Shown: positions 62,813 to 64,000 of the stretch, in pieces
How positions within the stretch are numbered: position 1 is the stretch's first letter
How the letters are laid out: the number at the start of each line of letters is the position of its first letter
Origin: Pirellulaceae bacterium
Lineage (GTDB): Bacteria; Planctomycetota; Planctomycetia; Pirellulales; Pirellulaceae
DNA: 64,000 nt
Assembly: GCA_019636385.1 (NCBI GenBank)
Contig: JAHBXT010000003.1
Location: 806,001-870,000 of the forward strand
Reading direction: 5' to 3'
The notes under the pieces: model-generated
Databases searched by the model: none
Told to the model about the DNA's origin: nothing
What the model saw: the letters and a program-made list of their open reading frames with translations, nothing else
Translations under genes and position numbers: made by a program

Positions 62813-64000
62813 ATGATGTTACCTCGCATTGTCATTGTTGCCTGCCTGCTTGCTGTCTGTATTGCGGCTCAGGCCGACGATGCCTTAGATGACAATCGTC
62901 GGTTGGCCGAGCAGAGTTCGTTTTTCGAACGGGAGATTCGCCCGGTACTTATCCAGCAGTGTACTGGCTGTCATGGCCCGTCCAAACAAGAAAGCCGATT
63001 GCGGTTGGATTCTCTGGAGGGTGTTCTGGCTGGAGGTGATAGCGGGCCGGCGATCGTCGTCGGAAAGCCGCAGGCAAGTCTACTGGTCGAGGCTCTTCAC
63101 CACCGTAGCCTCGGAATGCCTCCCACCGGCAAGTTGCCCGATAAGACAATCGTTCAGTTCGAGCGCTGGATCGCCGCTGGAGCGGCCTGGCCCGATTCAG
63201 CTGATGTGGTGCGGCCAATCACGCCGCAGGTATCTGATCAGGATCGACAGTGGTGGGCATTTAAGCCGCTCCAGAAAGTCGAGCCCCCTGTCGCAGCCAA
63301 CGACAAATGGTCCCAAAATGATGTTGATCGTTTTGTTTGGCAGCGGCTGGTCGAGCAAGGAATGCGACCGGCTCCGCAAGCAGTCCAGGAGGTATTGGTG
63401 CGGCGTCTGTATTTTGATCTCATCGGGCTGCCTCCATCGCCTCAGGAGATCGACGCCTTTGTCAATGATCCGTCACCTGCAGCTTACCAAAGCCTGATAG
63501 ATCGTTTGCTGGACGATGTGCGTTATGGTGAGCACTGGGCGCGTTTCTGGTTGGACTTGGTTCGCTACAGCGAATCAGACGGCTGGAATAAAGATGCCTA
63601 TCGTCCACACTTGTGGCGGTACCGTGATTACGTGATCGACGCCTTTAACAACGATCTTCCCTATCCGCAGTTTGTGCTCGATCAATTGGCGGGCGACGAA
63701 TCTGATAGCGATAATCCCAGTGGGCTGGTGGCCACCGGGTTCCTTCGCTTGGGAGTCTATGAATACAACCAGCGGGATGCTCGCGGCCAGTGGAATGACA
63801 TCATGAATGAGATTACCGACGTGGCCGGCGATGTCTTCCTTGGATTGAGCATGTCCTGTGCGCGCTGCCATCATCATAAGTTTGATCCCATTCCTCAGCA
63901 GGACTATTACAAACTTCGCGCCATTTTCGAACCGCTGATTTGGCGCGACGACTTGGTGGCCACCACACAAGCCCAGAAAGTAGCCCACGCTGAAAAAATG
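62813..64000 (+). CDS. PSCyt1/DUF1549 planctomycete cytochrome protein (3' end beyond window)
   Basis: The first 396 codons of a protein that runs off the end. A signal peptide (VIVACLLAVCIAAQA) leads to a PSCyt1 domain with the heme motif CTGCH (62960 onward) and the segment LRLDSLEGVLAGGDSGPAIV. The DUF1549 (PSCyt2-type) domain follows (LVRRLYFDLIGLPPSPQEID, DRLLDDVRYGEHWARFWLDL), including the CARCHHHKFDPIPQQDYYKL segment with a second CxxCH. In complete members a DUF1553 domain follows. Such proteins are secreted, multi-heme and abundant in Planctomycetes; substrate unknown. Confidence 0.9.
   Translation, partial: MMLPRIVIVACLLAVCIAAQADDALDDNRRLAEQSSFFEREIRPVLIQQCTGCHGPSKQESRLRLDSLEGVLAGGDSGPAIVVGKPQASLLVEALHHRSLGMPPTGKLPDKTIVQFERWIAAGAAWPDSADVVRPITPQVSDQDRQWWAFKPLQKVEPPVAANDKWSQNDVDRFVWQRLVEQGMRPAPQAVQEVLVRRLYFDLIGLPPSPQEIDAFVNDPSPAAYQSLIDRLLDDVRYGEHWARFWLDLVRYSESDGWNKDAYRPHLWRYRDYVIDAFNNDLPYPQFVLDQLAGDESDSDNPSGLVATGFLRLGVYEYNQRDARGQWNDIMNEITDVAGDVFLGLSMSCARCHHHKFDPIPQQDYYKLRAIFEPLIWRDDLVATTQAQKVAHAEKM

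Noticed and set aside
62889..63497. Plus-strand frame of about 200 codons in a different phase from the PSCyt gene
   Set aside because: The correct frame starts at 62813, carries CxxCH and DUF1549 motifs and stays open to the window end; this frame is a shadow.
1..64000. tRNA and rRNA genes
   Set aside because: No cloverleaf with a GGTTCRANNCC arm and no rRNA signature was recognised by eye; a covariance-model scan could still reveal one.

Overview
The window looks like a stretch of a Planctomycetes chromosome, most likely close to Pirellulales. This rests on family signatures read directly from the translations. They include an SHD1-domain protein, a DUF1559 prepilin-like protein, PSCyt1/DUF1549 and other CxxCH-bearing proteins, a two-domain DUF1080 protein, a Tat-exported Gfo/Idh/MocA oxidoreductase, BatA/VWA membrane proteins, a planctomycete-style Cys-rich exported protein, and the decayed C-terminus of a giant VCBS adhesin. 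No rRNA, tRNA or CRISPR array was seen.

Layout, left half. 0-5.5 kb: the 3' part of an SHD1 protein with twelve acidic DDLF-type repeats, then a three-subunit succinate dehydrogenase/fumarate reductase operon (single-chain membrane anchor, flavoprotein, Fe-S subunit) followed by a small TPR-like gene. 5.6-7.35 kb: a periplasmic gamma-glutamyltransferase. 7.35-10.4 kb: a graveyard of mobile and broken genes. A group II intron with a ruined reverse transcriptase sits antisense in the 3' end of a truncated IS3-family transposase, which abuts the remains of a VCBS adhesin. 10.8-16.1 kb: two large BatA/VWA membrane proteins. 16.2-18.6 kb: an M29 aminopeptidase and a cytosine deaminase. 18.7-28 kb, all on the minus strand: an ABC-2 transporter pair, two Gfo/Idh/MocA oxidoreductases, and a tightly coupled set of TPP enzyme, bile-acid/Na+ symporter-family transporter, NAD-epimerase and short-chain dehydrogenase.

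Layout, right half. 28.5-33.7 kb: an RND efflux adaptor and permease behind a candidate promoter and a hairpin-rich leader. 33.8-45 kb, minus strand: a type II secretion-like pseudopilus operon (E-F-G-H-I-J-K, then an L/PilM-PilN-like and an M/PilO-like gene, then a BON-domain protein). Most junctions are 4-base start/stop overlaps, and no secretin gene is in the window. 45.7-50.6 kb: a PLP amino-acid aldolase/deaminase-like gene, then a coupled aldehyde dehydrogenase, GMC oxidoreductase and small putative partner protein. 50.7-56.2 kb: a small membrane protein, AlgH/YqgE, a ketoacyl synthase III, a thioredoxin-fold protein, ThiG, ThiS and a TIM-barrel isomerase. 56.4-64 kb: a LemA-like protein, a DUF1559 protein, a CxxCH cytochrome-like protein, a Cys-rich exported protein, a DUF1080 protein, a tiny ORF interrupted by an in-frame TAG, and the 5' part of a PSCyt1/DUF1549 protein running off the window.

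Most genes are ordinary planctomycete housekeeping or envelope functions. The most unusual structures are the intron/IS3/adhesin mosaic, with the intron in the loop of a perfect 15-bp inverted repeat, the repeat-rich SHD1 protein, the secretin-less pseudopilus operon with long prepilin leaders, membrane-segment insertions in the RND permease and in a VWA domain, and the Fe-S-like cysteine cluster in the GMC enzyme.
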